NCBI RefSeq assembly: GCF_029946505.1
Contig: NZ_JARZHG010000028.1
Span: forward strand, 62,001-126,000
Reading direction: 5' to 3'
Length of the DNA stretch: 64,000 nucleotides
Source: Polyangium sp. y55x31
GTDB lineage: Bacteria > Myxococcota_A > Polyangia > Polyangiales > Polyangiaceae
Shown here: in pieces, positions 10,263-18,924 of the stretch
Layout: each line of letters opens with the position of its first letter
Numbering within the stretch: the first letter of the stretch is position 1
The notes under the pieces: generated by a model
The model's input: only the letters and a program-made list of their open reading frames with translations
Told to the model about the DNA's origin: nothing
The model's database searches: none
Made by a program: the position numbers and the translations under genes

Positions 10263-10546
10263 GCAGCCAGGGCGATCGTGACGCGGCGCCGGGACAGCTT
10301 CCGAAGCTCGACTTCTCGATCTTCGTGATGTCCATCATCGGCTCGGCGCACGTCCACCTCGGCGATATGCCCGGCCCGGATGGGCATTCGGAGCGGAACC
10401 TCGACCTCGCGCAGCAGGACATCGAGCTCCTCACGCTGCTCGAGGAAAAGACGAAGGGGAACCTCACGGGCGAAGAGGAGCGGCTCCTCACGCAGGCCCT
10501 CGACGAGTTGCGCGAGCGCCTCGCAGAGGTATCCAAAGAGACGTGA
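10259..10546 (+). CDS. DUF1844 family protein
   Basis: A 95-residue cytoplasmic protein matching DUF1844: the LDFSIFVMSIIGSAHVHLGDMP core followed by a helical part (NLDLAQQDIELLTLLEEKTKGNLT). The family's function is unknown. It starts at GTG 10259 and ends overlapping the HtrA start (GTGA, 10543-10546), so three genes are chained by 4-base overlaps. The genetic link to a periplasmic protease suggests, but does not show, a role in envelope quality control. Confidence 0.88.
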   Translation: MSSQGDRDAAPGQLPKLDFSIFVMSIIGSAHVHLGDMPGPDGHSERNLDLAQQDIELLTLLEEKTKGNLTGEEERLLTQALDELRERLAEVSKET

Positions 10547-11736
10547 GCTCACGTCGTCCGCCGCTTTCGCTCATCGTCCTGATCTCGTGGCTCCTCGTGG
10601 CCGCGTCGGCGTGCGGCAAGGGCGGCGGATCGCCGGGCGGTTCGTCCCAAACGGGTGAGCCGACCTCGTCGCTCCCGCCCGGCGCGATCCCGCTCCCGAG
10701 CGGCGCTGCGCCCACCGCTCCGCCTTCGGGTCTCGCGCAGACCGCGCCTTCCGGACCGGCGATCGTGACGGCCGAGGGCACGCCGATCTCCTTCGCGCCT
10801 CTCGCGAAGAAGGCCGATCCGGCCGTGGCGACGGTGAAAGCGCGCGTCGAAAAAGAGACCTCGTCGGGCCGAAGGCGCGCCGTCTCCGAAGGCCTCGGCA
10901 CTGCGTTCGTCTACGACCCCGAGGGGTTCATGCTGACGAACAATCACGTCATCGAGGACGCGACGGACATCGTCGTCGGCTTCGTCGATGGCCGTGAAAT
11001 GCGGGCGACGGTCGTCGGTCGGGACAAGCACACGGACATCGCGGTCCTGCGCGTCGACGAGCGAGGGCTGCCCTCGCTTTCGCTCGGCGACTCGGACGTG
11101 ATCGACGTGGGCGACTGGGTCGTCGCGATTGGCAACCCGTTCGGCCTCTCGCACACCGTCTCGGCGGGCATCCTCTCGGCGAAGGGCCGCACGCGCGACG
11201 ACGTGAAGGGCCTCGATCCCAGCGGTTACTTCAACTTCCTGCAGACGGACGCGAGCATCAACCCGGGCAACTCGGGTGGCCCGCTGCTCAACATGCGCGG
11301 CGAGGTCGTGGGCATCAACGCGGCCGTCCGCGCGAATGCGAACAACATCGGCTTCGCGATCCCGATCAACATGGTCAAGCAGCTCCTGCCCATGTTGCTC
11401 CGGGACGGCAAGATCCGGCGCAGCGCGCTCGGGGTCTTCGTCGACGCGCTGAACCCGATCGAGGCGGGTCGCCTCCGCCGCCCGGATCGCAAGGGCGCGT
11501 GGGTGCAGAAGGTGATCGCGGGGGGGCCGGCCGATCGAGCGGGGCTCTCGCCCGACGACGTCATCGTCACCTTCGACGGCAAGCCCGTCTCCGATCCGAA
11601 CGAGCTCCGGTGGCTCGCGAGCATCGCGGGCGTCAACAAGACGGTGACCTTGCGGATCGCGCGTCTCGAGCGAGTCTTCGACGTCCGCGTGACGCTCGGC
11701 GAGCTCGAGCCGATCGACGACCGTGAGGAGCCTTGA
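10543..11736 (+). CDS. HtrA/DegP-like serine protease lipoprotein with one PDZ domain
   Basis: A 397-residue trypsin-like protease. The N-terminus is a lipoprotein-type signal (LLVAASAC) followed by a Ser/Gly/Pro linker. The catalytic triad is His135 (NNHVIED), Asp165 (HTDIAVLRV) and Ser244 (NPGNSGGPLLN). A single PDZ domain occupies roughly residues 290-385 (GPADRAGLSPDDVIVTFDGKPV). HtrA proteases degrade or refold damaged envelope proteins. It is the last gene of a translationally coupled trio, and the sigma/anti-sigma operon begins 42 bases on, which fits an envelope-stress theme. Confidence 0.94.
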   Translation: MSSRRPPLSLIVLISWLLVAASACGKGGGSPGGSSQTGEPTSSLPPGAIPLPSGAAPTAPPSGLAQTAPSGPAIVTAEGTPISFAPLAKKADPAVATVKARVEKETSSGRRRAVSEGLGTAFVYDPEGFMLTNNHVIEDATDIVVGFVDGREMRATVVGRDKHTDIAVLRVDERGLPSLSLGDSDVIDVGDWVVAIGNPFGLSHTVSAGILSAKGRTRDDVKGLDPSGYFNFLQTDASINPGNSGGPLLNMRGEVVGINAAVRANANNIGFAIPINMVKQLLPMLLRDGKIRRSALGVFVDALNPIEAGRLRRPDRKGAWVQKVIAGGPADRAGLSPDDVIVTFDGKPVSDPNELRWLASIAGVNKTVTLRIARLERVFDVRVTLGELEPIDDREEP

Positions 11737-11752
11737 CCTTCCGGCCGGAAGG
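11737..11752. repeat. Perfect 16-base palindrome between htrA-like and sigma genes
   Basis: CCTTCCGGCCGGAAGG directly follows the protease stop codon and lies 26 bases before the sigma-factor start. It could be a dimer-binding site or a loopless stem. No promoter boxes can be confidently placed around it. Confidence 0.4.
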
Positions 11753-11778
11753 CCGATCGCCTAGAGTACCACCTCGCC

Positions 11779-12615
11779 GTGCCCCCCATTCCCACGCCCC
11801 CGGACGAGTCCCTCCGGCCCGAGCCGGCCGACCCGACGGACGACCAGACTGAAGGCGCCCTGGGGCTGCCGGACGATCTCCCTGACGCCCCGCCCCCGCC
11901 CGAAGCCGCGATCGGCCGTCTCGGCCGCGTGAATAGGTCTTCGCAGGAGGCGTCCAACAAAGAGGCCCGAAGGCGGGAGGCAGAGGAAGATCGTGAGCTC
12001 ATCCTTCGGGCACAGAAGGGGGACCAGGCGGCGTTCAGGCGGCTCGTGGAGCGCCACCAACGCCGTGCCTTCGCGATCGCGATGGGGCTCGTCCGGGACG
12101 AGAACGACGCACGCGAGCTGGTGCAGGATGCTTTCTTGCGGGTTTACCGCAACCTCAACTCCTTCCAGGGTGGATCGTCGTTTTTCACCTGGCTCTACCG
12201 GATCGTCACGAACTTGGCGATCGACCTCATGCGCAAGCCTGGGCGTCGGGATGCCGAGCTCGTCGACGGGCAAGCAGCTTCGGATGAGCCGACGGAGTTT
12301 CCGCTGGTCTCTCGCATCGATGGCGCCGACCCGATCGACGTCATGCGCCGCCGGGAGATCGCGGGCCGCATCCAGGCCGCCCTCGATGCCCTGCCCCCCT
12401 ACCACCGAGGCGTGATTCTGATGCGTGAGGTCGAAGGCATGTCGTACGAAGAAATGGCCGTGGCCATGGGCGTCTCGAAGGGGACGATCATGAGCCGGCT
12501 GTTCCACGCCCGGCAGAAGCTCCAGCGCGCGCTCGCGGATTGCTACGCGGAGGAAGGGCGTTCGCGGAGCGGCAATACTGACGAGATCGCAGCCGAGCCG
12601 GAGGAGGCGCCGTGA
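11779..12615 (+). CDS. ECF RNA polymerase sigma factor (RpoE type)
   Basis: A 278-residue sigma-70 family protein. An N-terminal extension of about 70 Pro/Glu-rich residues precedes region 2 (LILRAQKGDQAAFRRLV, then DENDARELVQDAFLRVYRNL). Region 4 carries the helix-turn-helix (REVEGMSYEEMAVAMGVSKGTIMSRLFHARQKL). Starts at GTG 11779; a later start would trim the extension without touching the core. Its stop overlaps the anti-sigma start (GTGA), the usual arrangement for a sigma factor held by its membrane partner. The extension is longer than in typical ECF factors. Confidence 0.93.
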   Translation: MPPIPTPPDESLRPEPADPTDDQTEGALGLPDDLPDAPPPPEAAIGRLGRVNRSSQEASNKEARRREAEEDRELILRAQKGDQAAFRRLVERHQRRAFAIAMGLVRDENDARELVQDAFLRVYRNLNSFQGGSSFFTWLYRIVTNLAIDLMRKPGRRDAELVDGQAASDEPTEFPLVSRIDGADPIDVMRRREIAGRIQAALDALPPYHRGVILMREVEGMSYEEMAVAMGVSKGTIMSRLFHARQKLQRALADCYAEEGRSRSGNTDEIAAEPEEAP

Positions 12616-13352
12616 CCACGAAGACGATGAACGGAGAAGCGCACGAGACGCGCACGAAGCGGCCGCCGACGGACCTCGAGCTGATGATGTACGTGGACGG
12701 CGAGCTCGAAGGCGAGCGCCTCCGCGAGGTTCGTCTAGCTCTCTCGCGCGACAGCGTGCTGCGAAGCAAGGTCGCCGCGCTGTCGCTCACGTCCTCGATC
12801 GTCCGGGAGAACGCCGAGAGCGACATCGATCTGGCCGACGGGATCATGGCTCGGATCGCGGCCGACAAGAGCACGACGCATGACGCGCGGGATGCCGCGC
12901 CCGCGCCGCTCGATGCGCCGGTCGAGCGCAAGGACGCCGAAGTGAAGCCGCTGCTCCGGCCGGGCCTCGGCAAGACGGCTGCGAAGTCGGCTCCCTCGAA
13001 CGACAACTCGCGTGGGATCTTCGCGCTCGCGGCCGTCGCGGTCGCGGCTGCGGCGGGCCTCATGATCTGGGGGCGGATGGATGTCGGTACGCCGCATCCG
13101 CAAGGCGCGCCAGTGGCCGCGGTCACGACGCCCGCAGAGCTGCCCGCGGCTCCGGCCCCGACGCCGTCGGAGGCGCCTCGCGCGGCCTCGGACGCGGACG
13201 ACGGTGATGCCGAGCCGGGCGTGGCCGTCGCGGCTGTCGACTTCGGCGCCAAAATCGGCACGATCTTTTACGTGCCGACGGAGGCTGCCACGTCGAACCA
13301 CACCACCACCGTCGTGTGGTTGGCCGACGATTCCGCTGGAGGAGAACAATGA
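12612..13352 (+). CDS. Putative membrane anti-sigma factor
   Basis: A 246-residue protein with a short helical cytoplasmic domain beginning LELMMYVDGELEGERLREV, typical of anti-sigma N-termini, one membrane helix (about residues 134-152, ALAAVAVAAAAGLMIWG) and a Pro/Ala-rich outer part. The zinc motif HxxxCxxC of ZAS proteins is absent, so it would bind the sigma factor without zinc. It overlaps the sigma gene before it (GTGA) and the next gene after it (ATGA). Assignment rests on position and layout more than on sequence identity. Confidence 0.78.
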   Translation: MTTKTMNGEAHETRTKRPPTDLELMMYVDGELEGERLREVRLALSRDSVLRSKVAALSLTSSIVRENAESDIDLADGIMARIAADKSTTHDARDAAPAPLDAPVERKDAEVKPLLRPGLGKTAAKSAPSNDNSRGIFALAAVAVAAAAGLMIWGRMDVGTPHPQGAPVAAVTTPAELPAAPAPTPSEAPRAASDADDGDAEPGVAVAAVDFGAKIGTIFYVPTEAATSNHTTTVVWLADDSAGGEQ

Positions 13353-13852
13353 GGCTCCCGCTGATTGCTTTGATCGTGGCCGCGTTCGGGCTCTCGCTCG
13401 GGCACGGCCCCTCCGTGGCGCATGCCCAGGACGCCGCCGCGCAGGCGGACACGTCCGTTTCGATGGAGATCGTGGTCCTCCACGGCACGAACGACGGCAC
13501 GGGGATCGACCCCAAGATCGGCAAGATGCCCGAGCTCGCGAAGCCGCCGTTCTCCTCGTACAACAGCTACAAGCTGCTCGATCGCTCGAAGCAGACCTCG
13601 TCGAAGGCGAGCCCCTCCACGCTGAAGCTCCCGAACGATCGGGTGCTCAAGGTCTCGCTGAAGGACGTGGTTCAGCCGAGCAAAAAGGGCGAACCGAAGC
13701 GCTACGTGATCAGCGCCAGCATCCAGAAGCCCGGCGGCAGCGACTTTCTCCCGCTGCTCGAGGTCAACGCGAAGGCCGGCGAGACCTTCTTCGTGGCCGG
13801 CCAGAACCACAAGGGCGGCGTCCTCGTCATCGGGATCAAGGTCAATCCCTGA
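13349..13852 (+). CDS. Secreted protein of a sigma/anti-sigma operon, unknown function
   Basis: A 167-residue exported protein: signal peptide with a likely cut after AHA near residue 26, then a beta-rich domain (MEIVVLHGTNDG, then KPPFSSYNSYKLL). The ATG at 13349 is set by GGAGGAGAA eight bases earlier and by the ATGA overlap with the anti-sigma gene. I recall similar proteins beside sigma factors in other myxobacteria but know no function. Translational coupling makes it a probable periplasmic partner or output of the sigma system. Confidence 0.82.
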   Translation: MRLPLIALIVAAFGLSLGHGPSVAHAQDAAAQADTSVSMEIVVLHGTNDGTGIDPKIGKMPELAKPPFSSYNSYKLLDRSKQTSSKASPSTLKLPNDRVLKVSLKDVVQPSKKGEPKRYVISASIQKPGGSDFLPLLEVNAKAGETFFVAGQNHKGGVLVIGIKVNP

Positions 13853-13873
13853 ACTCGGTATAGTGAAGGGCGG

Positions 13874-14518
13874 ATGCTCCCCCGCTCGTCTTTCTTCGCT
13901 CCTCTCCTCATCGCCGGAAGCCTCCTGATCTCGGCCTGCGGCGGAAGCGCTCCTCCTCCGAACATGCCGCGGTACGCGCCCGGGACGGTGCTCTACAGGC
14001 TCCCGGTCGTCGGGAAGTGGCGCGTCTACCGCACGCACTACGGCGCGAACAACGACCAGGCCTACGCGCTCGATCTCGTGATCGACGACGACATGCCGCG
14101 GTCGCAGCGCAACGAGGACCATCCCTCGTACAACCAGCCGATCGTCGCGGATGCGCCGGGCGTCGTGGTGGTCGCGGTCGACGGCGTGCCCGACAACGTC
14201 CCGGGGCGCGCGAACAAGTACGACATGCACGGCAACTTCGTCGTGCTCGACCATCAGAACGGCGAGTACTCGCTCTTCGCGCACTTCATCCCGGGCACCG
14301 TGCGCGTGCGCAAAGGCATGTTCGTCCCGGCTGGCACCGAGCTCGGTCGATGCGGCAACTCGGGGCACTCGTTCGCGCCGCACTTGCACTGGCAGATCAT
14401 GACGGACGCGGACGCGAGCTCCGCGCGCGGCGTGCCGCCGCGGTACACGCCCTACGAGCGCAACGGCGCGATGTCGGTCGAGCTCCCGCAGAAGGGCGAT
14501 CGATTGCTCGCGAAGTAG
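13874..14518 (+). CDS. M23-family (LytM) metallopeptidase-like lipoprotein
   Basis: A 214-residue lipoprotein (LLISACGG lipobox, Cys22). The LytM core is visible: HYGANNDQAYALDL, HGNFVVLDHQNGEYSLFAHF, then RCGNSGHSFAPHLHWQI with the HxH zinc motif. Family members cut peptidoglycan cross-bridges, or activate amidases when degenerate. The conserved Asp in YALDL and both late His residues are present, so activity is plausible; the first ligand is less clear because Asn replaces the usual His in GANND. It lies 21 bases after the sigma operon and may be co-transcribed. Confidence 0.88.
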   Translation: MLPRSSFFAPLLIAGSLLISACGGSAPPPNMPRYAPGTVLYRLPVVGKWRVYRTHYGANNDQAYALDLVIDDDMPRSQRNEDHPSYNQPIVADAPGVVVVAVDGVPDNVPGRANKYDMHGNFVVLDHQNGEYSLFAHFIPGTVRVRKGMFVPAGTELGRCGNSGHSFAPHLHWQIMTDADASSARGVPPRYTPYERNGAMSVELPQKGDRLLAK

Positions 14519-14527
14519 CGCGCGCCG

Positions 14528-15760
14528 TCAGCGCTGCGGGGGCTCGCTCGGAGACGCGGCGAGCGGGAGAGCGAGCTCGAAGATCGTGCCCTTCTCCGGG
14601 TGCGCGTGTGCGCGGATCTTGCCGCCGTGCGACGCCACGATGTTCCGCACGATGCTGAGGCCGAGGCCCGAGCCCGTGCCGTCGGTCTTCGTCGTGAAGA
14701 ACGGCTCGAAGATCTTCTCGAGGTGCGCAGCGTCGATGCCGTGGCCTTCGTCCTGGATCGTGATGCGTACCGCGTCGCCTGCCTCGGACATCGCGGTCTT
14801 GATGATCAAGCGTCCGCCGCTCTCGCGCATCGCGTGCGCGGCGTTCGTGAACAGGTTGACGAAGACCTGCGTGAGTTGACCCGCGACGCCGCGAACGAGA
14901 CGCACGTCGCCGAACGCGCGCTCGACGACGACGTTCATCTCGCCGAGCACGTGATCGCAGAAGACGAGCGCGCGCTCGATCGTGTCGTGAATGGCGACGG
15001 GCGCGGGCACGGACGCGGTGGGTCGCGAGTACGCCATGAGGTCGCGCGAGAAACGCAGGATGCGCTCGGCGGCCTCGTTGATGCGCGCGAGGCGCTCGAC
15101 GTCGGCGGGATCCGCCTCCGTGCGCAGGGCCTTTTTGTGGAGGTAGTCCGAGTACGCGACGATCGACGTGAGCGGGTTGTTGAGCTCGTGCACGATGCCG
15201 GCGGCGATCTGACCGAGCGAGGCGAGCTTGCCGGCCTGGATGACCTGCGCTTCGAGCTCCTTCACCTCGCTGTCGTGCGCGCGCGCCGCGCGATGCACGC
15301 GCGCGTTGCGCAGAGCCGCGCCGAGCGCGAGCGCGAGGCGATCGACGAATGCATCCATCGAGCCCGTGCCCGAGAAGCGCGCCTCGTCGTCGGAGGCGAG
15401 GTGCAACGTCGAGCCCTCATCGCCGTTGATGACGACGACACGCTCGAACGTGTACTCCGGAAAGAGCCGCGTCGGATCGGGGGATTCGGCGCCGTCGCTG
15501 CGCGCCCCGCGTCGCACGACGACCTGCCCTTCGCTGCCGCCGGGCACGCACACGCCAATCGCCGCGTCGGACAGCACTTCGAAGGCTGCGGCGACGAGCG
15601 ACGTGGCTGCTTCCTCCGCGCTCGCGTCGGGCGGGATTTCGCACGAAGCGACGAGCAGAGCGTCGATCCACTCGACGGGGAGATCGCGACGCATCGCCTT
15701 CCTTTGCGTGATCGGGATCTGAGATTCCCGTATCGGAGCTTCGAGACCTTCAGCACCCAT
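14528..15760 (-). CDS. Cytoplasmic sensor histidine kinase
   Basis: A 410-residue soluble kinase. Residues about 25-155 form a GAF-like sensor; a short coiled coil leads to the HisKA domain with His191 (GIVHELNNPLTSIVAYSDYL). The ATPase domain is complete: N-box NLFTNAAHAM, G1 DEGHGID, F-box FEPFFTTK, G2 GSGLGLSIV. No membrane helix. It starts 3 bases after the stop of a large receiver-GAF-PAS protein that has a phospho-acceptor domain but no ATPase domain, so the two may work as a pair. A later ATG at 15694 is possible. It converges with the M23 gene, only 9 bases apart. Confidence 0.93.
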   Translation of the reverse strand: MGAEGLEAPIRESQIPITQRKAMRRDLPVEWIDALLVASCEIPPDASAEEAATSLVAAAFEVLSDAAIGVCVPGGSEGQVVVRRGARSDGAESPDPTRLFPEYTFERVVVINGDEGSTLHLASDDEARFSGTGSMDAFVDRLALALGAALRNARVHRAARAHDSEVKELEAQVIQAGKLASLGQIAAGIVHELNNPLTSIVAYSDYLHKKALRTEADPADVERLARINEAAERILRFSRDLMAYSRPTASVPAPVAIHDTIERALVFCDHVLGEMNVVVERAFGDVRLVRGVAGQLTQVFVNLFTNAAHAMRESGGRLIIKTAMSEAGDAVRITIQDEGHGIDAAHLEKIFEPFFTTKTDGTGSGLGLSIVRNIVASHGGKIRAHAHPEKGTIFELALPLAASPSEPPQR

Positions 15761-15763
15761 CTC

Positions 15764-17794
15764 TCACCCGAGCGCTTGGTTGGGGTCCTCTTCGCTGGAC
15801 CGGTCCAGGTCGATGATCTTCGCCGCCCCCACGTACGCCTTGGTTTCGTAGCGCGTGATCTTGCCGATTTTCCGGACGATCTCGGCCATTCGTTCGGCCT
15901 CCCCGAGGATCGTCGACGCCGCAGAGCGGACGGACGCCGGGTCCTCCGCCCTCCGGTTGATGAGCTCCGCATAACCGAGCACGCTCGTGAGCGGCTGGTT
16001 GAGCTCGTGCGCGGCCGCGCCCGCCAGCTCCGCGATGAGCGCCTGTTTTTCGCGCGCGCGGAGCTCGTCTTGCGCCTTCGTCAGTTTCGCCTCCATGCGC
16101 AGGCGCTCACGTAGATCGGTGAAGAGACCGACCGAGCCGACGGGTCGATCGTCCTCGACGATCAGCGCGGCCGAGAGGAGCACCGGGATCAGCGTGCCGT
16201 CCTTGGCGAGCGCGTCCGTCCGGTAGCCTTCGAGCCTCCCGGGGCCTCCGTGCTCCGGCGACTTGATGAGCCGCATGATCTGCGAGGCGCGGTTCGGCGC
16301 GTAGAGATCACGCACGTTCATCACGCCGATGACCTCGTTCGCGCGGTAGCCGTAGATGCGCTCCGCGGCGCGGTTGAAGAGACGGATCACGCCCTCGTTG
16401 TCGGCCGAGATGATCGCGTCGACCGAGCTCTCGATGACGCGCTCCAAGAACTCCTTCGTCTTCTTCAGCTCGGCCGCCGTCGCGCGATCGTCGGTCACGT
16501 CGCGCAGGCTCACGAGGATCGCGCCGCCGTCTTCGCGGAGCACCGAGCTCGAGCTCACGCTGATGATGCGGCGCTCGCAGGCGATCTCGCTCGAACGGCG
16601 GATCGTGATGTCGACCATGTGCGTGAAGATGTTCCGTTTGAAGCTCTTGCGGATCCGAGCAAGCGTCGGGAGGTCCTTCGGATCGATGACGTCGGCGAGG
16701 CTGCTCGCGGCGAGCTGCTCCTCCGTGAGGCCCGTGATCTCCCGCGCGCGCGGGTTCGAAAAGAGGATCCGACCGTCGACGTCGAAGACCAGGATGCCGT
16801 CCGCGGCCGAGTGGAAGAAGTCGGCGTAACGTTCGAGCGCGGCGAGGCGGCGCTCGGCCTCGAAGCGGGCGACGTTGATCTCCTGCGTCTGATCGCGGAG
16901 CGACTGGAGGATCTTCGCGTTGCGCAGCGCGATGGCCGTCGCGTTCGCCACGGTGCGCGCGAGGGAGAGCTCGTGCTCGCGCATCGTCCCCGGCTGCCGG
17001 GCGCGCAGGAAGAGCACGCCCATGGGTTTGTCGTCGTAGACGATCGGGACGAGCGCGAGCGAGCGGAACGAGTTCTGCGGCAGATCGGCGCGGACGACCT
17101 CGAAGAGCGGGTGCGTCGCGGCGTCCTCGATCACGAGGACCTCGCCCGTTTCGAGGGTCCTTCGGATCTCGGGGTACTTGTCGAGGACGATGGGCAGGTC
17201 GCGTAGATCCCGATCGTCGCTCGCGGCCACGACATAACCCGTGTCGACGTTGTCGCCGACGAGCACGATGCTGCATCGATCGACCCGCGCGACCTCGGCG
17301 ATACGGCGCACGACCGTGAAGAGGATGTCGCGGAAGTCGAGCGTCGACGAGAGCGCCTGCGTGAGCTCGAGGACGACACGCGCGTCCCGCTCGCGACGCC
17401 AGAGCGCGTCGACGTACTCGCGCATGCGGAGCTGGCCGCGGATACGCGCGAGGAGCTCTGCGGGGCGGAACGGCTTGCGTACGAAGTCGTCGGCGCCTGC
17501 GTCGAAGGCGCGCGTGATGTCGTCGTCGGTGTCGAGCGCCGTCAGCACCACGACGGGGACGTCGCCGATGCGCGTGTCTTCGCGCAGATGACGGAGCACC
17601 TCGAAGCCGTCGGGCGGCGGCATGACGAGGTCGAGCAAGACGAGCGACGCGTCTCGCTCGGCGAGCCATGCGAGCGCCTCGGTGCCGGACGCCGCCGTGG
17701 CCACGGGGATGCCGGCGCCCGCGAGCGCCTGCGTCAGCACGTGTCGGCTGACGGCGTCGTCGTCGACGACGAGCACGGGGAGCGCGGGGAGCAC
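15764..17794 (-). CDS. Receiver-GAF-PAS-PAS protein with HisKA but no ATPase domain
   Basis: A 676-residue cytoplasmic signalling protein. A CheY-like receiver (residues 5-120, phospho-acceptor Asp55 in LVLLDLVMP) is followed by GAF (about 150-310), PAS (about 325-440), a second PAS (about 450-570) and a HisKA dimerisation segment with His596 (AAAHELNQPLTSVLGYAEL). The chain stops 80 residues after that His, so the HATPase domain is missing. The stop is followed immediately by an intact kinase with a similar H-box. The C-terminus looks deliberate and not frameshifted: the reading frame ends cleanly and the next gene starts at once. It probably needs a partner kinase to phosphorylate Asp55 or His596. 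Confidence 0.9.
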   Translation of the reverse strand: MLPALPVLVVDDDAVSRHVLTQALAGAGIPVATAASGTEALAWLAERDASLVLLDLVMPPPDGFEVLRHLREDTRIGDVPVVVLTALDTDDDITRAFDAGADDFVRKPFRPAELLARIRGQLRMREYVDALWRRERDARVVLELTQALSSTLDFRDILFTVVRRIAEVARVDRCSIVLVGDNVDTGYVVAASDDRDLRDLPIVLDKYPEIRRTLETGEVLVIEDAATHPLFEVVRADLPQNSFRSLALVPIVYDDKPMGVLFLRARQPGTMREHELSLARTVANATAIALRNAKILQSLRDQTQEINVARFEAERRLAALERYADFFHSAADGILVFDVDGRILFSNPRAREITGLTEEQLAASSLADVIDPKDLPTLARIRKSFKRNIFTHMVDITIRRSSEIACERRIISVSSSSVLREDGGAILVSLRDVTDDRATAAELKKTKEFLERVIESSVDAIISADNEGVIRLFNRAAERIYGYRANEVIGVMNVRDLYAPNRASQIMRLIKSPEHGGPGRLEGYRTDALAKDGTLIPVLLSAALIVEDDRPVGSVGLFTDLRERLRMEAKLTKAQDELRAREKQALIAELAGAAAHELNQPLTSVLGYAELINRRAEDPASVRSAASTILGEAERMAEIVRKIGKITRYETKAYVGAAKIIDLDRSSEEDPNQALG

Positions 17795-17851
17795 GGAACG
17801 AGATTATCCGCGGTCGCGCGGGAAGGGAAACGTGCAGCGGCTGCTTCCGCC

Positions 17852-18880
17852 TCAGGAGAACAGATCGCCCTGCGGTGTACCTTTTGCGGGCATCGGCTTA
17901 CCCAGGTGCTCGTAGGCCTTTCGCGTGGCGATACGCCCGCGCGGCGTGCGGCCGAGGAAACCCTGCTGGAGGAGGTACGGCTCGTAGACATCCTCGATCG
18001 TGTCGCGCGGCTCGCTCAGCGCGGCCGCAATCGTGTCGATGCCGACCGGTCCTCCGTCGTAGTGATCGATGATCACCATGAGCAGCCGCCGATCCATCTC
18101 GTCGAGGCCCGCGGCGTCGATCTCGAGGCGCTCGGCGGTCATGCTGGCGATCTTCGCGGTGATGCGGCCGGTGCCGAGGACCTCGGCGAAGTCACGCGCG
18201 CGGCGCAGGAGGCGGTTCGCCACGCGCGGCGTGCCGCGTGCGCGCGCGGCGAGCTCACGAGCGCCCGCGTCGTCGATGGGCACCTCGATGAGGCGCGCGC
18301 TGCGCGTGATGATGCGCTGGAGGTCCTCGACGGGATAGAAGTCGAGCCGCACGACGTAACCGAAGCGCGAGAGCAGCGGCGCCGTGAGCAGGCCCGTGCG
18401 GGTCGTCGCGCCGATCAGCGTGAAGGGCTTGAGCGCGAGCTGGATCGTCGTCGCGTACGGGCCGTCGCCCGTCATGATGTCGATCTTGAACGCCTCGATC
18501 GCGGGGTAGAGGCTCTCCTCGACGGCCGGCGTGAGCCTGTGGATCTCGTCGATGAAGAGCACGTCGCGCGCTTCGAGCTTCGTGAGCAGGCCGGCGAGCG
18601 CGCCCTTGTGCTCGATCGCCGGGCCGCTCGTGGCGTGCAGGTTCACGCCCATCTCACGCGCGACGATGTGCGCGAGCGTCGTCTTGCCGAGGCCGGGCGG
18701 GCCGCAGAAGAGCGTGTGATCGACCGGCTCGCGCCTGCGCTTGGCGGCCTCGACGAAAACCTTGAGGTTCTGCCGGTGTTTGTCCTGCCCGACGTACTCG
18801 TCGAGCGAGTCCGGCCGGAAGAGCCGATCGAAGCGGTCGTCGTCCGCAGTGGACGCCGGAGAGATCACGCGCTCGGACAT
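17852..18880 (-). CDS. ruvB: Holliday junction DNA helicase RuvB
   Basis: A 342-residue AAA+ motor that drives branch migration with RuvA. Walker A is [12 protein letters not shown], Walker B DEIHRL, sensor 1 GATTR, and the RuvB arginine/sensor segment lies in [14 protein letters not shown]. The C-terminal winged helix ends in [16 protein letters not shown]. Start at ATG 18880 ([10 protein letters not shown]); longer in-frame extensions upstream are Arg-rich shadow. ruvA and ruvC are absent nearby; the gene sits 44 bases after one histidine-kinase gene and 57 bases before another signalling gene, an unusual setting. Confidence 0.97.
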   Translation of the reverse strand: MSERVISPASTADDDRFDRLFRPDSLDEYVGQDKHRQNLKVFVEAAKRRREPVDHTLFCGPPGLGKTTLAHIVAREMGVNLHATSGPAIEHKGALAGLLTKLEARDVLFIDEIHRLTPAVEESLYPAIEAFKIDIMTGDGPYATTIQLALKPFTLIGATTRTGLLTAPLLSRFGYVVRLDFYPVEDLQRIITRSARLIEVPIDDAGARELAARARGTPRVANRLLRRARDFAEVLGTGRITAKIASMTAERLEIDAAGLDEMDRRLLMVIIDHYDGGPVGIDTIAAALSEPRDTIEDVYEPYLLQQGFLGRTPRGRIATRKAYEHLGKPMPAKGTPQGDLFS

Positions 18881-18924
18881 GCGCAGGACGTAGCCCGTAC
18901 GAAGGGAGGAGGGAAGGCGCCGGT

